A DNA stretch of 7,905 nt from positions 1-7,905 of the forward strand of contig JADZBW010000104.1 of assembly GCA_020851885.1 (NCBI GenBank). The letters are read 5' to 3'. This document shows positions 5,343 to 7,905 of the stretch, one piece after another (position 1 is the stretch's first letter; each line of letters starts with the position of its first letter). This DNA is from Fimbriimonadaceae bacterium. GTDB taxonomy: Bacteria; Armatimonadota; Fimbriimonadia; Fimbriimonadales; Fimbriimonadaceae. The position numbers were made by a program, and so were the translations under genes. The notes under the pieces were generated by a model that searched no databases, was not told the origin of the DNA, and was given only the letters and a program-made list of their open reading frames with translations.

Positions 5343-7256
5343 ATGTCGAGGAGTTCACGATTCTGCATTTGGATGGCGGCGGTTTGCCTGCTGGCCATAC
5401 CCATCGCAAGTGATGGGCAGCAACTGCTTCAGCCAGCTTCTGCCCGCCGGTTGGCAGAAGCCGCACTGGAAGTCAATCCGAACCTCCAGTTCAGCCCCTA
5501 TACGTTGATCGTCAAATTCCGACCGAGTGCAAGCTTGATCGGACGAGCGGCCATCTGCCGGCAGTTTGGCGGCGCAAGAATCGCTTCGATCGATTCCGAT
5601 CCTGGTCTCACCATCGTCTCGACGCTAATCGATCCACGCATCGTCGTCGATCGATTGCGTCAGACGCCCGGCGTTGAGTTTGCCGAACTGGACCAAGTGG
5701 TCAAAGCGGATACCTTGCCTAACGATGCGTCCTTTGGCGCGCAGTGGGGCCTCAACAACACCGGCCAAGCTGGCGGGAAATTGGATGCCGACATCGATGC
5801 ACCGGAGGCCTGGAGCCTCTTCACTGGAAATTCGGGCACGGCGGTCGCGATCATCGATACTGGCATCGACCTCAACCACCCAGATCTCGCCGCCAACATT
5901 TGGCGCAACCCAAATGAGATCCCTGGAAATGGCATCGATGACGATGGCAATGGGTATGTCGACGACATCAATGGTTGGAATTTCGTCGCCGGAAACAACA
6001 AACCAAACGATGATTCCGGACACGGCACTCACTGTGCTGGGATCATCGGCGCGGTTGGGAACAACTCGATTGGCGTTGTCGGCGTCAATTGGAAAGTCAA
6101 GTTGGTCGCCCTGAAATTCCTCAATGCCAGTGGAAATGGGCTGCTAAGTAACGCGACCCTTGCCGTCGATTACTGCCGCAAAGCAGGGATCAAAGTCAGC
6201 AACAACAGTTGGGGAGGCGGGAATTTCAGCCAGGCCATGTCGGATGCGCTGAACACTGCGAAAGCGATGGGCCACATCTTTGTGGCCGCCGCTGGCAACA
6301 GCGGGAAAGACAATGATGTCTTTCCTGTCTATCCGGCGAGCTATACCAACGACAACGTCCTATCCGTTTCCTCGATCGACAAGAAGGATGCCCGATCCAG
6401 CTTTTCAAACTACGGGCTGAATTCAGTCGATCTGGCGGCTCCCGGCTCCAATATCACGAGCACTTATCTCGGCGGTACGTATAAATCGATGAGTGGCACC
6501 TCGATGGCTGCGCCGCATGTCGCTGGCGCCGTCGCCCTGCTCTACGGATTCAAACCCGACTGGTCGTATAGCCAAGTCCGTAACACCATTCTTACGACTG
6601 TGAGAGTCACTTCTGCACTCAATGGCAAAGTCGCCACGGGAGGCGTCCTGAATATTGGAAACGCCCTTGTTGCCGCCCAAGGCGGCGGTGGAGGCGGTGG
6701 GAATACCGCGCCTACCGTCCAGATCATGTCTCCTGGTAACGGAGCCGCCGTTGCGCTGGGGAGCAGCGTGGCTTTCCAAGGCGCCGCCAACGACAGTGAG
6801 GATGGCAACCTGAACGCGAGTATTCAGTGGACATCGAATATCGATGGAGCGATCGGAACGGGAGGGACCCTCTCGACAACTTCCCTGAGCTTGGGCAGCC
6901 ACACGATTGTCGCCTCGGTAACCGACTCGGGAGGATTGACGACCGTTTCCTCGATCAGTCTTCAAGTCGTGCTGAATCAGGGTCCTCCGGCAATGCCGTC
7001 AGGTTTGACGCTGAACCGGGTGGGCAACTTGGCTCGATTAACCTGGCATGATAACTCGGGCAATGAACTTGGCTTTAGAATCGAGCGACAGAAGAAGACC
7101 TCCATTTTCTGGAACGGCACGACAACCTTCAACGTGAACGCCAATTCGGAACTCTTCGAGCAGACGCCGGGAACCGGAACATACCGCTATAGAATCCAGG
7201 CGTTTAACTCCAAAGGCAACTCACCTTGGACGGGATACGCAACGGGTTCCTTCTAG
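5343..7256 (+). CDS. Secreted subtilisin-family (S8) serine protease with Ig and FN3 domains
   Basis: The 637-residue preproprotein has a basic-then-hydrophobic signal peptide (1 to about 26), an I9-like prodomain (about 53-120, YTLIVKFRP to GVEFAELDQVV), and a complete S8 catalytic domain. The triad is D172 (IIDTGID), H227 (SGHGTH) and S387 (GTSMAAPH), with oxyanion N319 (AAGNSG). GNGIDDDGNGYVDD (195-208) is an Asp/Asn-rich insert, typical of bacterial S8 proteases and probably binding calcium. A seven-glycine linker (447-453) leads to an Ig-like domain (about 454-545) and an FN3-like domain (about 549-637). The protein ends without an LPxTG, PEP-CTERM or other evident sorting signal, so I infer release or surface association through the C-terminal domains. 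Extracellular protein degradation is the likely role. ATG 5343 is chosen because it starts the signal peptide and GGA lies 6 bases upstream; the open frame back to 5109 is overlap with the methyltransferase gene. Confidence 0.95.
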   Translation: MSRSSRFCIWMAAVCLLAIPIASDGQQLLQPASARRLAEAALEVNPNLQFSPYTLIVKFRPSASLIGRAAICRQFGGARIASIDSDPGLTIVSTLIDPRIVVDRLRQTPGVEFAELDQVVKADTLPNDASFGAQWGLNNTGQAGGKLDADIDAPEAWSLFTGNSGTAVAIIDTGIDLNHPDLAANIWRNPNEIPGNGIDDDGNGYVDDINGWNFVAGNNKPNDDSGHGTHCAGIIGAVGNNSIGVVGVNWKVKLVALKFLNASGNGLLSNATLAVDYCRKAGIKVSNNSWGGGNFSQAMSDALNTAKAMGHIFVAAAGNSGKDNDVFPVYPASYTNDNVLSVSSIDKKDARSSFSNYGLNSVDLAAPGSNITSTYLGGTYKSMSGTSMAAPHVAGAVALLYGFKPDWSYSQVRNTILTTVRVTSALNGKVATGGVLNIGNALVAAQGGGGGGGNTAPTVQIMSPGNGAAVALGSSVAFQGAANDSEDGNLNASIQWTSNIDGAIGTGGTLSTTSLSLGSHTIVASVTDSGGLTTVSSISLQVVLNQGPPAMPSGLTLNRVGNLARLTWHDNSGNELGFRIERQKKTSIFWNGTTTFNVNANSELFEQTPGTGTYRYRIQAFNSKGNSPWTGYATGSF

Positions 7257-7322
7257 CAAGCTAATTAACGTCGTGGCGTTCGATTCGAATCACCACGCCA
7301 TTACCTCTCTATTCCTGGTTCG

Positions 7323-7804
7323 TCACGGAATGACCGCAATATCCCCTCGACTCATGGGGTCGATTTGCGTCACGTGGTCCGAGCCCATCCGTATGGGTGC
7401 TAATGAGCGTGCCGTCGTTGGAGTTGATTCGATAGTTGTTCGAATTCACGGTTGCGAACCGGATCACCGTCTAATTCGCCTCAAATGTCATGCCGCCGTT
7501 ATGACCGTCGTTGGCCAAGGGCGAAGCGGAAATCTGTACGCACGGACCCGTGATCGGATCCACGGTGTAAAGGTTCAAATCGGTGCCAATCGCGTACAAG
7601 ACGCCGTCCGTAGGTCGGACGGCAAGGTTCAGGAGACTTCTGGAGAGAGTGACGTTGCTTCCGACGATTGATCCGGTGAACAAGTTGATTCGGGCCAACT
7701 GCCCCGGGGTTGTTCAGGAAGTAGGCGAACCGGCTCACGGAAGCCGTGGAACCTCCCAACGCAGCAACCGCTAACAGCTGAAATGCGACAATCGAACGTT
7801 TCAA
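7323..7804 (-). pseudogene. DUF4394-like exported protein gene, frameshifted
   Basis: The start is TTG 7804 with AGGGAG (7815-7810) 5 bases upstream on the minus strand. It encodes a signal peptide, KRSIVAFQLLAVAALGG, then FAYFLNNPG. The frame breaks in the CCCCGGGG run at 7702-7709. One base shorter, it would continue QLARINLFTGS and through LNLAVRPTDGVLYAIGTDLNLYTVDPITG to GGMTFEAN. A TAG at 7473-7471 stops that frame, after which similar protein text resumes: RFATVNSNNYRINSNDGTLI. An apparent extra base near 7378 then shifts the frame again, to GHVTQIDPMSRGDIAVIP and TGA (7325-7323). LY(T)VDPITG with a following NxxxDRIR-like and NYRIN segment is the DUF4394 beta-propeller pattern; the DR of DRIR is missing. 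About 150 residues remain, short for the family, so the 3' end is also gone. Decay is the likely cause, but sequencing or assembly errors could explain part of it. Confidence 0.75.
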
Positions 7805-7815
7805 GGCAACTCCCT

Positions 7816-7836
7816 GGCGCCGTGATTGACGGCACC
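7816..7836 (-). promoter_or_regulatory. Leader hairpin abutting the Shine-Dalgarno of the DUF4394-like gene
   Basis: On the minus strand GGTGCCGT (7836-7829), loop CAATC and ACGGCGCC (7823-7816) form an 8-bp stem with one wobble pair, ending directly at AGGGAG (7815-7810). Such a placement could modulate ribosome access, but with the gene broken it may be a relic. Confidence 0.35.
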
Positions 7837-7905
7837 TTTGAATTTGAACCAGGAAGGATACACCTCGGTCCAGTAGCCGCATAAATGAGATCACGCTGCG
7901 TCGAG

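Noticed and set aside
7273..7300. TTCGATTCGAATC stretch resembling a tRNA T-arm, with a TGGCGT/ACGCCA repeat around it
   Set aside because: The flanking bases do not form a T-stem, no other tRNA arms are present, and there is no T run to make it a terminator.

Overview
The window looks like a piece of chromosome from a free-living, environmental, Gram-negative-type bacterium, moderately GC-rich by eye. The gene mix (secreted S8 protease with Ig/FN3 tail, secreted polysaccharide-lyase-like protein, glycine-rich RRM protein, DUF4394-like exported protein) is what I would expect from Armatimonadota, Planctomycetota or a similar phylum. This is inference from family content only. There is no rRNA, tRNA, CRISPR array or recognisable insertion sequence.

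Layout. (1) 1-1323, + strand: the 3' part of a beta-class DNA methyltransferase fused to a C-terminal Mrr-like nuclease domain; the start lies off the window. (2) 1324-1892: a gene-poor spacer carrying about three imperfect 20-bp tandem repeats. (3) 1893-2525, +: a hexapeptide-repeat O-acetyltransferase of the CatB/Vat (xenobiotic acetyltransferase) type. (4) 2583-2996, -: a glycine-rich RRM RNA-binding protein with a clear intrinsic terminator, a strong Shine-Dalgarno and a leader hairpin. (5) 3174-4417, -: a probable operon of a possible 30-residue membrane peptide, a 108-residue membrane/coiled-coil protein of PspB-like architecture, and an exported polysaccharide-lyase-14-like protein. (6) 4493-5197, +: a class I SAM-dependent methyltransferase, divergent from region 5. 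(7) 5343-7256, +: a secreted subtilisin-family protease with prodomain, complete catalytic residues, glycine linker, Ig-like domain and FN3-like domain. (8) 7323-7804, -: a DUF4394-like exported protein gene broken by at least two frameshifts and one stop.

The genes do not form one pathway. The best functional link is the minus-strand group 3174-4301 (18-bp spacing), which joins a membrane/coiled-coil protein to an exported carbohydrate-binding or carbohydrate-cleaving protein. The methyltransferase-nuclease fusion is the most likely defence-related gene. I found no convincing new multi-gene system. The most useful second looks are the fusion nuclease, the small membrane ORF with its own Shine-Dalgarno, the decayed DUF4394 gene, and the leader hairpins beside ribosome binding sites.
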